From: Carposina sasakii
Lineage: Eukaryota; Arthropoda; Insecta; Lepidoptera; Carposinidae
Length of the DNA: 64,000 nt
Direction of reading: 5' to 3'
NCBI GenBank assembly: GCA_014607495.2
Contig: CP053169.1
Location: 3,100,001-3,164,000 of the forward strand
Numbering within the stretch: the stretch's first letter is position 1; the number at the start of each line of letters is the position of its first letter. Shown here piece after piece: positions 11,701 to 22,689 of the stretch. Position numbers and translations under genes: made by a program. The notes below the pieces were generated by a model. That model saw only the letters and a program-made list of their open reading frames with translations. It had not been told where the DNA came from and did not search any database.

Positions 11701-14254
11701 GAAGGTGTAGCTCTAGAAGTTGTTCAGAAGTAGGTATGTATACCTTGGGCAAATATAGCAGTTGGGTAAAGTAAAGACAACTTCGAGGGAGAAATCACAA
11801 GTAGAGTGAAGCTTAGGTGGGCAGCGTTTGGGAAGTTACGTCATATCTTTGAGGCATCCTTGCCACAATGCCTCAAGATCAAGGTGTTCGATCAGTGCGT
11901 TCTACCAGCCATGACTTACGGAGCCGAGACGTGGAACCTGACGGTGGGACTGGCTCACCGATTGCATGTCACTCAGAGAGCTATGGAAAGGTCAATGCTC
12001 GAAATCTCGCTAATGGACCAAGTCCGAAACGAGATTATCCGGCAGAAGACCAAAGTGACAGACATAGTCTCGAAATGTAGCAGACTGAAGTAGCAGTGGG
12101 CAGGCCATATCTGTCGTAGAACCGATGGACGCGCCTCGGCAAGCCTAGCGTTAGGCGCCCTCCGGCCAGATGACTTTAAAGAGGACGGCTGGTAGTGACT
12201 AGATGGCAAAAATGGGAGATCGAGCCATGTGGCGTACACTGGGGGAGGCCTACGTCCAGCAGTGGACTGCAATAGGCTGACGACGACGACGATAGGATAG
12301 ATAATGGGTAGGGGCAGGATTTTATGCAGTGTCAATGCCAACCCTTGGTGAATACATGTCTTTTATTATCACCTTAAATCACATAAAAAAATAAGTACTT
12401 AAATACTATAACATCAATCTAGGTTCTATCTAGACACTTGTGGTGTATTAAAACACTGTGTCCAAAGTTAGACACTGTTTAAAACTTATATTTGACAGCA
12501 AAATATTACATAATATTTGTCATATTTTAGGCCAACGTTTAACAACATTAGCTATAATAATTATATTGGTGTAAACAATTAAGGTAATATAAAAGTGACA
12601 TACATTTGAATAGTGTTATTCATTGTAATTGAACAAACAATTGCCCATGTTATCAATAAGTAAATTAACCTTTGTAAGCAAAGTTATAACAAAGGAAATT
12701 AATTAGTAAACTATTTATTCTAATCTAAGTGATAAATATGCATACTACCACTGCATAGAACTGGTTTTATGTAAATAGGTCTGGAATACAGTAAAAATTA
12801 TATGTACATATACAAAATAAAATCCAATATTTTTATAAAGGAATTTAGAACACAGGTCCACTGTACTTGGCATTGAGACCATCAACATGCTTCATGTCTA
12901 CAACTCATTTGTGGTCTGCCTGAATGGAGCCTAACACAGAGATTCCAAGAAGACTGCAATTTCATACCATAAACCCCTCATCTTAGTAATAAAAATAACA
13001 TACCCAACTCTGCCTCTTCCGGAGTATCATCTGTGGCTAAATCCAGGTTGCTACTACTAGTTGGCAAATCTCTTCGTGGTGGCAGGTCAGGAGGGGCCGG
13101 TTCTGGGAGACCAGGTAACGAGTCGGGAGGAGGCTGTGACGTAGGTACAGTACGCATGCAGTACTTTATTGTCGCTAACCAGGACTTCATGTCATCAACA
13201 TCTGCTGCTTCTATAACATACTCCATGTTGTTGTCAGCCTGAAATAGACATTTTATGACTTTAGACAAATACATTTAGAAAAATTAGAAAATACTTACAT
13301 GTTTATCCTAACAAAAGATAGTATTTTTGCTATGAAAATGCCATCTTAGGTTTTATCTTATATTAAAAGGTCCTTTTTTGTAGATCCATTGATCAGCGAA
13401 ATAGTTACAGTACATTATGAGAATAAAAATACCTAAAGTTATGCAATTATATAAGAATCAGTCATCTATTGTAATTTCTTAAAAATATAGCTTGAGTGTC
13501 AGTAAGTATGTATTTCGTTAGAACTATAAATAAACAGATTTATGATAAATATAATGTAAGTTACCTTCAATACAAAAGTATTTTCATGGTCTGGCATTTC
13601 AAGAGCTGTAGTTTCTCTTGCTTCAGATATAAGGAAACAAAAGACTCCACTCCTAGGCTTTTGAGCCTTGGGTGGTGAGTAGAACTCTAACATATACCCG
13701 CCCACCGTTTTCACTAACGCCAGCCTACATTTCTCCCATTTATGTGGACCTCCAGGCAGCTCTAAGCTTTCTGGAGTTAAATAATTTACCAAACCTTCTT
13801 TTCTACATTCTACCACTATTTTAGCTAACTTAGTCTTGTTGTGTTTGTTTAGGTTGGACGATAGTTCCACTTCGTCTGAATGCTGTTTGTGAAATAGACC
13901 TTTACCGCGCCTGAGACCCTTGAATGATAACCTTCTAAAGAATGGTTTATGTTGCGTTTTCGGCGAGTCTGTGTCTTCTGAGTAGTCACTTTCATCATAG
14001 CCGGTATGAGTTCCATTTGGCAGTTTGTTTTGGGTTTTTAGTTTTATTATTTCAATCTCAAATTGATCGGAAAACCTATCGACGAATCTCTTGAGGAGAT
14101 CCTTATGTGACAGCGGTGGGCGAAGTGAGGGTTCTGTGCCACCGATGTGTATGTATTGTAAGCAAGCCTTGGCGAAGTCCTGAGCGGTGTCTTTGGCCTG
14201 ACGCTCGCAGAACTCAACCCATCCGTCGGGATCGCCGTCGGATGGGCCCGCCAT
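5730..14254 (-). CDS. Lnk: SH2B/Lnk family adaptor protein
   Basis: Five coding exons on the minus strand: 14254-13565, 13238-13004, 11244-11057, 10560-10375 and 5846-5730. All junctions are GT-AG and in phase, giving 471 residues. Order: an N-terminal dimerisation region ([19 protein letters not shown], about residues 12-30); a PH domain split by the first intron (starting near [10 protein letters not shown], ending [12 protein letters not shown]); a proline-rich linker ([16 protein letters not shown]); an SH2 domain ([17 protein letters not shown] with the phosphotyrosine-binding arginine, [13 protein letters not shown]); and the terminal [10 protein letters not shown], matching the SH2B/APS/Lnk Cbl-binding tail. 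In the family, these proteins dimerise and couple insulin-receptor and other tyrosine kinases to downstream signalling at the membrane. The ATG at 14254 has a good context (gccATGg), and an acceptor at 14281 implies an upstream non-coding exon. An RTE fragment sits in the intron before the SH2 exons. Confidence 0.92.
5936..6073 (-). repeat. Retroposon-like repeat fragment in Lnk intron
   Basis: Read on the minus strand it begins ACTAGCTGACCCGGCAGATT and ends CTTTCGTATTTTTAATATTAGT, the start and end phrases of a very common lepidopteran non-autonomous repeat. About 138 bp, internally deleted. Confidence 0.6.
7747..7914. mobile_element. GC-rich-ended inverted-repeat element (MITE), about 168 bp
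   Basis: The left end CAATACACACTGTGCCCGCC and the inverted right end CAATACACACTGAGTCCGCC extend inward through GGGCCGCC, agreeing at about 26 of 28 positions. The GC-rich arms stand out sharply from AT-rich intron sequence. It lies in the last Lnk intron. Target-site duplication not evident; class unknown. Confidence 0.7.
9180..9425 (+). repeat. Dispersed repeat C, split by a 118-bp element
   Basis: The left part 9180-9242 (ATGCCTGATTTCGGAACTA to ACACATAGTAACTG) and the right part 9361-9425 (GTGCCATCATCCAACGGA to GAGACGCAC) match an uninterrupted copy at 38065-38175 and a diverged one at 49628-49735. The interruption is the palindromic element at 9243-9360. Confidence 0.65.
9243..9360. mobile_element. 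Palindromic 118-bp MITE, copy 1
   Basis: Left end TGGGGTAAACACGAAC, right end the complement of AGGGGTAAGCACGAAC. Inside, CGTAACGCTAGCG pairs with CGATAGCGTTACG. Flanked by CTG on both sides (9240-9242 and 9361-9363), a likely 3-bp target duplication. A nearly identical copy, flanked by CAG, is at 47266-47384. Short TIRs with 3-bp CWG duplications would fit a PIF/Harbinger-type origin, but I cannot confirm the class. Confidence 0.8.
10118..10262. mobile_element. Possible small inverted-repeat element rich in TATCGATA motifs
   Basis: Four copies of ACTATCGA/TCGATAGT and a palindromic CTATCGATAG lie within 145 bp. The outer ends AGTGTTGTTCCGATAG and, inverted, AGCGTTGTTGGGTAGTGATAG are similar. 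Interpreted as a degraded inverted-repeat element. A cluster of regulatory-factor sites is an alternative. Confidence 0.4.
11460..12296 (+). mobile_element. RTE-clade LINE fragment (reverse transcriptase C-terminus and 3' end)
   Basis: The degenerate reading includes the reverse transcriptase active-site block [13 protein letters not shown] near 11548, then [19 protein letters not shown] (about 11898-11953), [13 protein letters not shown] and a zinc-knuckle-like C-terminal region. These are hallmarks of lepidopteran RTE elements. The 3' end has GGGGGAGGCCTACGTCCAGC, GTGGACTGCAATAGGCTGA and a (CGA)n tail. Several stops and frame changes make it dead. It is 5'-truncated and inserted against the orientation of Lnk, between its PH and SH2 exons. 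Confidence 0.88.
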
Positions 14255-15074
14255 GGCTAGCAGTTTTTTTAACAGCTCCACTTGGAAGATAAACACTTCG
14301 TACTCGACATAAGTTACAATAATATATTGTAGTTTATTCACTGAATATCTAAATTCACCTTGTTTATTACAAAAATAATAAATTCACGTCATACGATGAA
14401 ACATTTTATCGCAAAAACAAGTTTTTTTAGTTGCCATATAAAAAAAAAGCCACGCAGAAAAAAATATCTTCCAATGTTTGCTACAAATATATTTAAGAAA
14501 TATTTAATAGTAATATTTGTATATACATACGTTTTTATTTCATATAATTTAATAAAATTAATTCTATTTATTTGGGTGGTATTTAGCCGCGCCATCTAGT
14601 GTCGAAAAGACAGTAAAATGAAAGTCAACAAAATTCTAGTAATCCTACTTGATACTAGATGGCGGTGTATATTTATTTACTGATTATGAATAACGATAGA
14701 TGTCGCCATTTATTTTGATAATACATGTGAGGCTCAGTGAAGCTCTGTGGTGAAGCTGATTCAATGAGTTGGCCAACACGTAAATTTGTGCACTCCAGAT
14801 TTTAACGCTCCGAGAGAAAGATGCAGTTCATAATTATTTACCAATTTATTTTTCATGAACTTATAAAGGGATGATATAAGTAGGTGTATAGAAACAGGTA
14901 GATACCCCCGCGCATGTAGTTAGGACTAGGTACAACTGGTACAACATCAAGATCCTCACTACGCAGAAAAGGTTGAATAAACGCTTCGAATGTGATTTTG
15001 ATAGGTACCTATACCTGGTAAGTTTCATCAAAATCCGTACAGTAGTTTTTGCGTAAAACAGTAACAAACATAAG

Positions 15075-15097
15075 TACACACACACACACACACACAC
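15075..15097 (+). repeat. (AC)n microsatellite
   Basis: A perfect run of about eleven CA/AC dinucleotides, flanked by degenerate tetranucleotide sequence. Confidence 0.95.
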
Positions 15098-16329
15098 GTA
15101 CCTACCCACTTAGGTACATCCATCCTCATAAACTTTTACATTTATAATATTTTATAAATGAAATTGTATTAGGCGTTACAATTCGGAAGTTCAAACATTC
15201 ACTATGGTGGTGGGCGCACCCATAGTGAATTTATAAAATTAGTAAGAGTTTTTGTGAAAGTGTGGTATGGAGCTGCTTGTTCCTAAATCTTAATGTGAAT
15301 ATTGTGTACCACAAGGTTGTGGGTACCACAAGCTAAGTGTTTCACAAGCACAGTAGTGTAGCGGTCGCTCGTGTAAACAAAACTTTATTGTATACAGAGA
15401 AAGCTCCTCCGAGCTTTACTTGTGTAGGGTGACCATGACCGTTTGCTTTAAATATTTTCGGTCGAATTATTTCTTAACCAATCTGTAATTTCCTTCATGC
15501 TAGATGCCTATATTCGTAGGGTTTTGTATTAGGTACAAACGTAAGAACCGTTTAGCTGCTAAGTACAGAAGTTTCTCAAAAAACGTTTTTGCACACTGCA
15601 TTCGAATTCTTACCTGAATTGGATTCATTAGATAAATCATACTTATTCGAAGTATGTATTTCCTACCTATACAGCCACAGTATGTAATGTACCTACTAGA
15701 TTATATTCCTACATAGGATGGTATGTACTGTATTCTATATTTATTTAAGTAGGTATATTCTGCAACATATTCCTTTGTGTGTTGTATGTACATAGGAAAC
15801 GGTTGTCTTTTAGTTTTACTCTGTGGTCGAGGGACGCTTGTTTGGTAGGCTCTCGGCATGCCATGGCCTGAAGTTTGTGTAACCAATTAATAATTAAAAT
15901 ACATAACTCAAGAAGAATTTAAATCTTTTTATTTAAAGAAAACCATTAACATTACCTATTCGGTTTATAGATTTATCCCTTACTTACTCGTACATAGCGC
16001 AACGGCATTAAATTACCTATTTATCTAAAACTCTCTTTACAGATTTGATAACTGCAGATTCTGTCATCGAAGTCCACACATACATCAAACTTATGCGCAC
16101 ACCAACGCTGTGCATCCGTCGAAGAGGCTGCTGACAGATAAACGTTCAGTAACGGAAGCAGCGCCCGCTGCTGTCGTCGGCTGACGCAGTAAACGTAAAT
16201 AAACGGTTCTTTTGCTGATGCACTTGAGTATTTTTGTGAGATTTTATAGGTTAGGCCGTAAGTATATCTTTTTTTAAGGAAATTATAAGAATTCATACTC
16301 ACATAATATACACACGCCAATGTTTCCGC

Positions 16330-16525
16330 AAATAGGGGGTAGTCAATACTGCAGGATCAAGGATAAGCCTACGACTATGTTTGGCATAGCAGAGTCTGAT
16401 GTAAAAGGTCAAGGACAAAATTGCTAGGTCTTCGCCCCTGAAGAACGCCCCTGGGTCCTTTAGTCGACTCTTACGATGCATGGAAGGAGATGTAGCTGAT
16501 TTATTCTAGTAAGGCCCCGCATCAG
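16330..16525 (-). repeat. Dispersed repeat B, minus-strand copy
   Basis: Minus-strand reading gives GATGCGGGG, ATCAGCTACATCTCCTTCC, CATCGTAAGAGTCGACTAA and GGGGCGTTCTTC, matching the copies at 3095, 18335 and 50038. Confidence 0.65.
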
Positions 16526-18334
16526 CAAAGGATAGGTTGTATAATACGTAGGTATCTACAGGTAATATGAACCGTAGACGATGACGTTCTATACTTAGTA
16601 ATAATAATAAATTCATTTATTGAGGTAACTAAGACCCATTTTTGTTAGTTACCTACAAATTATATTATTAGATAAGCAAATATATTTAAATGTTAGTAGC
16701 TATTAATTATTAATTTGATAATACATTTGTCATTTTAAATTATTATATTACACAGTTAAGTATATTACGTCTATCTATCTATTAAAGGCAGATTTTTCAA
16801 GAGGCAGATAGTTCTAACTGATATGATGCTGTCTTTTCTAAAACTTGATAAAGTTAGAGACATCCCCCTTTAGATCGTACTTAAGAACTTATAGGTAGGT
16901 AGGTTTTTACACCTTTCTTCTTACATGAGATCGAGATCAAATTCACAGATTTAACTGTAGATAGTATATTTCTATTGAGGAGTTAATGAATGAATGATTC
17001 TAGATGATATGAACGAATTGTTGAATTCCTAATAGCCCGCTTTTTCCTTTTCAGGCTATGACTCGAAACGCAGTCTTCTTACTCCAAGTTTTAGCCTACT
17101 TCTCCCATTTCTCCGACCGCGTTCAAGGTGCAACCTATTATTTTTATCACCGCAAATATAGAGTGTCATAAAACCATCGCCACATCCAGGTGAACGTCCT
17201 GCGCGCGCATATCATTCACAAGATGGCGGCCGTTTATCTGTCATCGACGAGTCTGATGCGCGCCAAAATAAAATTATTGGAAATTTGACACACATGAGTG
17301 AGTTTCACAGTTTACGAGTACTTGCTAGACGGTTATAATAACTGCTTGTGATGACGCATTCAAGTGATCTTGTTATTTTGGGAAGATTATGAAATGGTTT
17401 TGTCTGACGGTTTGTTTGGAACTTTGATCTTTGGAAAGACATTGTAGACTTGTAGGGAACGAAGAGACACGACCGTGCTTTTTACTTTTATCGCCTATTA
17501 TATAGGTTTTCAATATTAGGTAGTTATGTAATTAAAACATTCTTTTCGTGACGCCCGATCTTAGCTCTAGCTAGAAATGACGAATATTTTATAAATAGGT
17601 ACACAGGATCTAGGTAAGTACTGCTCCGTTGTCGGCACGATGATGTTCCTAGTGCTCCTCACCTTACTAATATTTCAAATTAGGTGGGCAAATTGCTATC
17701 TTTTGCTATTTAAGCTTAAGTGTAAAATGTCTTATTCACACTTTAAATGTTTATTCAGACACAAAAATCTAAATAAACTCAGATTTTGTAAAAATAACCC
17801 ACATTTAGTACCCAGACTAAATATTTGTGAGACTTTTTACATAAAATACCTACATAGACTGATTCATTAGGTAGCTATTAGCTCCTCATTTGTTGTGCTT
17901 TTTGATATTTTCGAACCATGGAACGGGCATGAAGAAGCTTTTGTAAGCTCCGCCCCTTGTAGCTGTCTCTTTCGCTCGCGGTTGCGCAAGAGCAAGAAAG
18001 CAGGACCACGCCTGTTTAGACTATTCGATGTTAAAAATAGAGATTTTACTAGTTGAATTGGAAAAGGAAAGTTTTATGATTTAAAGATGACGATGCCTTA
18101 TAAAACTAAAAATGGTGAATAATAATACTTATCGACGAGTTTATAATCTACAAGTGGAGGTTTTCGTAGCAGACTACGAAATACATGTAGGTAGGTAAGT
18201 TAGTAGCAACTTATCTGTTACTCATATTAAGGTCTTTATATAAATATTTGATTTAATCTAGAGTAAATTTTGTCCCAGGGAAAAATATTGAGTTTTCTTT
18301 TCTTGGATTTCGCGCATCAATTGAATTTGAAATA

Positions 18335-18545
18335 ATCTGCATCTTCTTCCGTGAATGTCGTAAGAGTCGACTAAGAATTTTAGGGCGATGCGCTAGCAAC
18401 TTGTCACTGGTCTTTAACATTTGATCATGCTATGCTAAACGTGGCGGCAGGATCTCCTTCGCGATCCTGCAGTGTTGGCTACCACATTTTTGGGCATACA
18501 GCCGTTCTAGCTGACAGACTAGCGACTCGACACCGGTTTACATAC
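18335..18545 (+). repeat. Dispersed repeat B, longer copy
   Basis: Contains CTTCTTCCGTGAATGTCGTA, GAGTCGACTAAG, GCTAGCAACTTGTCACTGGT, GCTATGCTAAACGTGG and an end with GCATACAGCCGTTCTAG. It matches 50038-50665 in order and serves as the empty-site reference for the element nested there. Confidence 0.65.
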
Positions 18546-18594
18546 ATAAGCAGAGTATCCATATCTAGAAAGTAATCTAAATAGTTTACCTAAC

Positions 18595-18655
18595 CTAAAG
18601 GCTGGATCTGGGGGAGGCATACATCTAGCAGTGGACTGCAATAGGCTGACGACGA
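18595..18655 (+). mobile_element. RTE/SINE 3' tail fragment
   Basis: Only the 3' end is present: CTGGGGGAGGCATACATCTA, GCAGTGGACTGCAATAGGC and a TGACGACGACG tail. Confidence 0.75.
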
Positions 18656-18674
18656 CGAACTAATGGATAAATTA

Positions 18675-18800
18675 CTTTACATTGAGGGTTCGCTCACCAC
18701 CGGGCCCTACACCCTCCGCTGACCCTCGGATCTGCCGACTCATGGTTACGAACACAAGACACTACTGTGGCAACGAGAAGCCAGATACAAACGCCTAGCA
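18675..18800 (+). repeat. Dispersed repeat D
   Basis: Contains CACCACCGGGCCCTACACCC, TCCGCTGACCCTCGGATCTG and CGCCTAGCATG. Copies or pieces are at 58375-58510 (+), 39680-39740 (+) and possibly 15205-15230. No coding potential. Confidence 0.6.
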
Positions 18801-18848
18801 TGCAACCATAAATACATAGCTGCTAATCCGAAAATCAATTAAAATTTT

Positions 18849-18893
18849 TAATCGACATATGTTTCGCCAACACTCGTGGCATCATCAGGATTA
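18849..18893 (-). ncRNA. Hammerhead-ribozyme-like motif
   Basis: On the minus strand, in order: TAATC (stem I, 18893-18889); CTGATGA (conserved box, 18888-18882); one unpaired T (18881); GCCA / seven-base loop / TGGC (stem II, 18880-18866); GAAA (18865-18862); the self-complementary CATATG (short stem III); TC; and GATTA (18853-18849), which pairs with TAATC to close stem I. Box order and spacing match type I hammerheads with minimal stem III, as reported in Penelope-like and other retroelements. The extra base after CTGATGA departs from the canonical core, so activity is uncertain. No reverse transcriptase frame is nearby. Confidence 0.5.
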
Positions 18894-19405
18894 GTTTTCT
18901 ATGTTAGTTCTAACTACTGAACCAACTAATTACTTTAATCTAGATCTGCTTATGCATCCTAGGTTTATCCGACACAATTGTGTTTAGTCTACCTTCACTC
19001 AGCACGGAGGAGGTAAAGAGGAGGGAACAACGTGAGTGAAGCGAAAACTATGTACCTATCCCTTTGCAATCCTCATAAAGAAGCCCAATAAATCAAGCAA
19101 TGAAAAGGGCTATGCTTATTTACCTGCGTGAATGAATCGGTAATAAGAATATCCATTGACGAACTAAGGTATTCGACATACGAGTAGTCCAACAGTCCAA
19201 GCTAAAATAGAGGTAGGTAGGACATATAGTTCGAAGACCCGTTGGTCAATGAGGCAGCGTGATCGGCATGCGCAGCGTGGGAAGGTCAACCGTGAACTGG
19301 TCGGATGATCTATTCAGGATTGTCAGTGTCACTCCCCTTCCATACCGGAGGTCGATATGTCTTCGGCAGCACCCAGGGTGTACTCTCACAAGTATGCATT
19401 CGAGT

Positions 19406-19605
19406 CAGTGAGTCGACCGGAAAGTGTTGCGACGAGCGTGCAGGCGAGATGCGTTCTGGTCGGTGAGTCGACTGGGAACGTGTTGCAGGCGATGCGATCT
19501 AGTCTTTGAGGTGACTGGGAACGTGATGCGGCTGATGTGTTCTGGTCTGCGCATGGTCTGGGAACATGAGCCGTGATGCCGTTGCGTATGTGCGTTGCTA
19601 ACAGG
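19406..19605 (+). repeat. Degenerate minisatellite, about four units of 44-54 bp
   Basis: The units begin near 19406, 19460, 19506 and 19550. They share GTGAGTCGACTGGGAACGTG-like and GCGATGCG-TCT-GTCT blocks. The array is G-rich on the plus strand and lies within a 900-bp GC-richer segment that also has RTE-like scraps (CAGCGTGGGAAGGTCAACCG near 19275). Confidence 0.6.
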
Positions 19606-20049
19606 TCCAGGAAGCTGTCATGGCGGCTTCTTATGAATCTGCCGGCTGCTGGCGTGCTGCTGCTGCTGTCGTGGAAGGAGAGGAGACGTGATGCTGTTGT
19701 GATGATACCTTTGCTGCGGAGTGCCGCGATGATGGTGAAGTTCTTGAAGGCTGAAGATTACGTATGTCCAGTTCACAGAGGTCACCAGTGTGGTGGTGGT
19801 GAAAGGGGAAGCGCTTCCGGCCCCACCGGGCCACTAGTCGTTGTTTGGCCCATGTATATATTCCAATCATTGTGAGAAACTTCGATATCGCGTTCTAGGA
19901 TTTTGCATTCGATTGTGGTTCTCTCCTGCTTCCGATAAATGGCTCCGTTACATCAGTATTTACTGGATGCAGGCCGCTTACAACTGCCTGCATCAGCAAA
20001 TACTGACTATCCTGATGGCCAGCGGTTCTTTGAGCTATGTGCCGCCATG

Positions 20050-20304
20050 ATCGCCGCGTGGTGCCGGCAGAGTAGAATTCATACCACTCCAGGTCTGCCC
20101 GTGGGTATCGTACGAGGAGATTAAGTGTTTCCGCGAGGTGGGCAGCATAATGACAACATAGTCAAAAATACAAACTGCGGTCACCAACCCGCCTGCCCAG
20201 CGTGGTGACTATGGGCAAATACCCTCCATGGCAGTCTTGTGGCCTGCCCTGGGGGAGGCCTACGTTCAGCAGTGGACTATAATAGGCTGATGATGATGAT
20301 GATG
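20050..20304 (+). mobile_element. SINE with RTE-type 3' tail, copy 1
   Basis: Body: CCGCGTGGTGCCGGCAGAGT, CTGCCCGTGGGTATCGTACG, a CCAACCCGCCTGCCCAGCGT block, then GGGGGAGGCCTACGTTCAGC and a (TGA)n tail. Homologous to 44300-44552 (+) and 55949-56243 (-). The last ~45 bp match the RTE LINE 3' end. It runs directly into RTE sequence at about 20300. Confidence 0.8.
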
Positions 20305-20985
20305 TCGAACGTCCATGTGCCGCCCACTCCTGTACTGGTTGGGAGCTCGATGCTTGAAGTTGTTGACGAGTATGTTTACCTGGGACAGACGGTCAAACTA
20401 GGTAAGTCCAACTTTGAGAAGGAGGTAACTCGGCGAATCCAACTCGGCTAGGCAGCGTTCGGGAAACTACGAAGCTTATTTGTGTCCAAGATACCCCAGT
20501 CCTTAAAGACGAAGGTATTCAACCAGTGCGTGCTGCCGGTGATGACCTACGGTGCCGAGACGTGGTCTCTAACTATGTGCCTCATAAAAAAGCTCAGGAT
20601 CGCACAGCGAGCGATGGAGAGAGCTATGCTTGGGATCTCTCTGCGTGATCGAATCAGAAATGAGGACATCCGCAGACGTACAAAGATCACCGACATAGTT
20701 CAACGGTCCAGCAAGCTGATGTGGCAATGGGCAGGGCTCGAAGAACTGATGGCCGATGGAGTCGGAAAGTTCTAGAGTGGATACCACGTATCGGCAAGCG
20801 CAGCGTGGGAAGGCCACCCGCGAGGTGGACGGATGACCTGGCCAAGGTTGCGGGCGTCGGTTGGATGCAGGCTTCTTCCGACCGGTCAGAGTGGAGGTTG
20901 TTGGGGGAGGCCTATGTCCAACAGTGGACTTCTCAGGGCTGTAAATGATGATGAAAATGATGATGAAAATGATGATGATGACTGA
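20295..20985 (+). mobile_element. RTE-clade LINE fragment, second large copy
   Basis: Reads VDEYVYLGQTVKLGKSNFEK (about 20362-20421), a TAG, then [27 protein letters not shown] (20529-20579), QRAMERAMLGISLRDRIRNE and IRRRTKITDIVQ. After a frame change it continues WIPRIGKRSVGRPPARWTDD. It ends CCTATGTCCAACAGTGGACT and a (GATGAT)n tail. Multiple stops and shifts make it dead. The tail differs from the copy at 11460, so this is a second subfamily. Confidence 0.88.
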
Positions 20986-21057
20986 TGATCGAGACGATGA
21001 TGATGTGGCCACCATTCCTAAGAAAACAGTGTCAGCCAGTGATTACTGATAAGTTAC

Positions 21058-21320
21058 ATACATACATACATTTAATCATGCCTTTATCCCTTACGGGGTA
21101 GGCAGAGCACCAAGGGCCTATAGAACCACATGGTGCCACTTCTGACCAATTTTGAGGGTATAGTTGAGATGTACAAGTTCGGTTAGTAGTGACAGGTGGT
21201 CAGCCCATCGCTTACAAAACACGAAGACCCTCTTGTCCCTCTACTGACTTGTACCCTTTTACCTTGTACAGTATGCCGGGAAGAGAAGCAGCTGTATTTT
21301 ACGTTTTTTTCCTCCTAGAG
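21058..21320 (-). repeat. Dispersed repeat A, longest copy
   Basis: Minus-strand reading: CAGCTGCTTCTCTTCCCGGC, GTAGAGGGACAAGAGGGTCT, TTTGTAAGCGATGGGCTGAC, TGGTCAGAAGTGGCACCATG, CTACCCCGTAAGGGATAAAG and a (TATG)n tail. It gives about 260 bp of family consensus. Confidence 0.8.
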
Positions 21321-22689
21321 CAGCATAGAAGAATGTGATCAGTTCATACTGCGAAATCATTCGTTGCGGCATCTCCACTTAAGTTTGCTTCGTGCTTTAT
21401 ACCTACATTACAGTACATTATTTACTATAGCATGTTTACACTAGGCGATGACGGACGGGTTTTCTCGTCGAATCGCGTGCAATGTAAACATGTAAAAATA
21501 GATAGGCATCCACGTGTAGAGGTTATAAATAGATTTTCTAGGTATAGGATGATGAAAATTTTCAGGATATAGGTAAATTGTTTTACGGAGAATTAATGTA
21601 CTATGGTTAACCTATTTCAAATGTTTGTTGATAGATTACTTATTTAGGTAATTAGATTTTACTTCGAATTTGGACGCACGATGTTGACGGAAGACAAAAT
21701 GGCATAAGTTGGTAAGGGATATGGTAAGTGGGTATGGATATATTAGACTTCAGAGAAAAACTAAAGGAGGTAATTTTCCCGGAAAATGTTTTTTTTTTAA
21801 ATGTAATTAGTTTAAATATCCTTAATATCCACATGTAAGTACCTAATTTAGTTACCTATTAAACGTATTTCACTAGGTACCTAAGTAAGGAAGTTCAATT
21901 ATTTTCACTATTAGTATTCTCTATCCAAGCAGACTCTATTTATTCCTGCGGGTAATACTGTAGAGCAAATTAGTAATAGCGAGTAGGTATTACAGAAAAA
22001 ATATTAATAGCTACCTTCAAACAAGGGTTTAGTGTGAGTTCCCAATTTGAACTCGTTCGCATCAACGTTTGTTCAACCAATCACATATGTAGTGCCGTTG
22101 TGCTCACTTTTATATCACGTCATCATGCCAGAATGTGATTGGTTGCTGTTAACGTGAAAGAGTTTGAAGTGCACATTTAGACTCAGCATCCTGCCCTGTT
22201 TTTAACATATCTGAAGGGAAGACCAGCAGAAGATAACATTTTAAATTACCACAAAACCCTTTTGCAGGTACCTATTTTTACAGCATATCTGGGGATGTAG
22301 TCTCTCACGATCATTCACTTTATTAGCTGCTACCCTAAATTATCTCAAAAACATTATTACATTAAAAAAGTCTAGTTCAAAAACTTGAAACAAAATAAAT
22401 AAAATCAAACATGTCTGTTCTTTACATTCTCCAAAGCAGCACATGAATCAGACACAGCACTGATTTATCTATAAATGCACGCCTGCAAGCAATTTGTATG
22501 AAACTGTACACAACCTGAAATCTAACCAACAAACACTCAACTCCATAAAATCGGAAGCTTTATACAGATCTCACGAAAAGTAAACACTAATCATCTATCT
22601 ACCTTACGCATACACCTCAAAAATAAACTATAACCGCAACAGATAGAGCTCGCTTCGCAATAACCGACCAAGTTTCGTAAGCAATTGGG

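Larger units (their letters stand above)
14281..22689. other. Gene-poor, repeat-rich interval upstream of Lnk
   Basis: No protein gene recognised. It presumably includes the Lnk promoter and 5' UTR exon(s). One GC-rich spot near 17190-17280 carries AAGATGGCGGCCG, a YY1-like motif often found near start sites, but this is weak. Repeats: an (AC)n microsatellite, repeats A and B, a hammerhead-like motif, a minisatellite, a SINE and RTE fragments, all listed separately. Remaining DNA is AT-rich with scattered TAGGTA-type runs. Confidence 0.5.

Noticed and set aside
11973..12341. 122-codon minus-strand frame
   Set aside because: Antisense of the RTE copy at 11460-12296.
19573..19875. 100-codon plus-strand frame
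   Set aside because: Lies in the minisatellite/GC-rich repeat zone; composition explained by triplet-rich sequence.
20569..21015. 148-codon minus-strand frame
   Set aside because: Antisense of the RTE fragment; the apparent GRRPPP-type ends are the reverse of the RTE tail.
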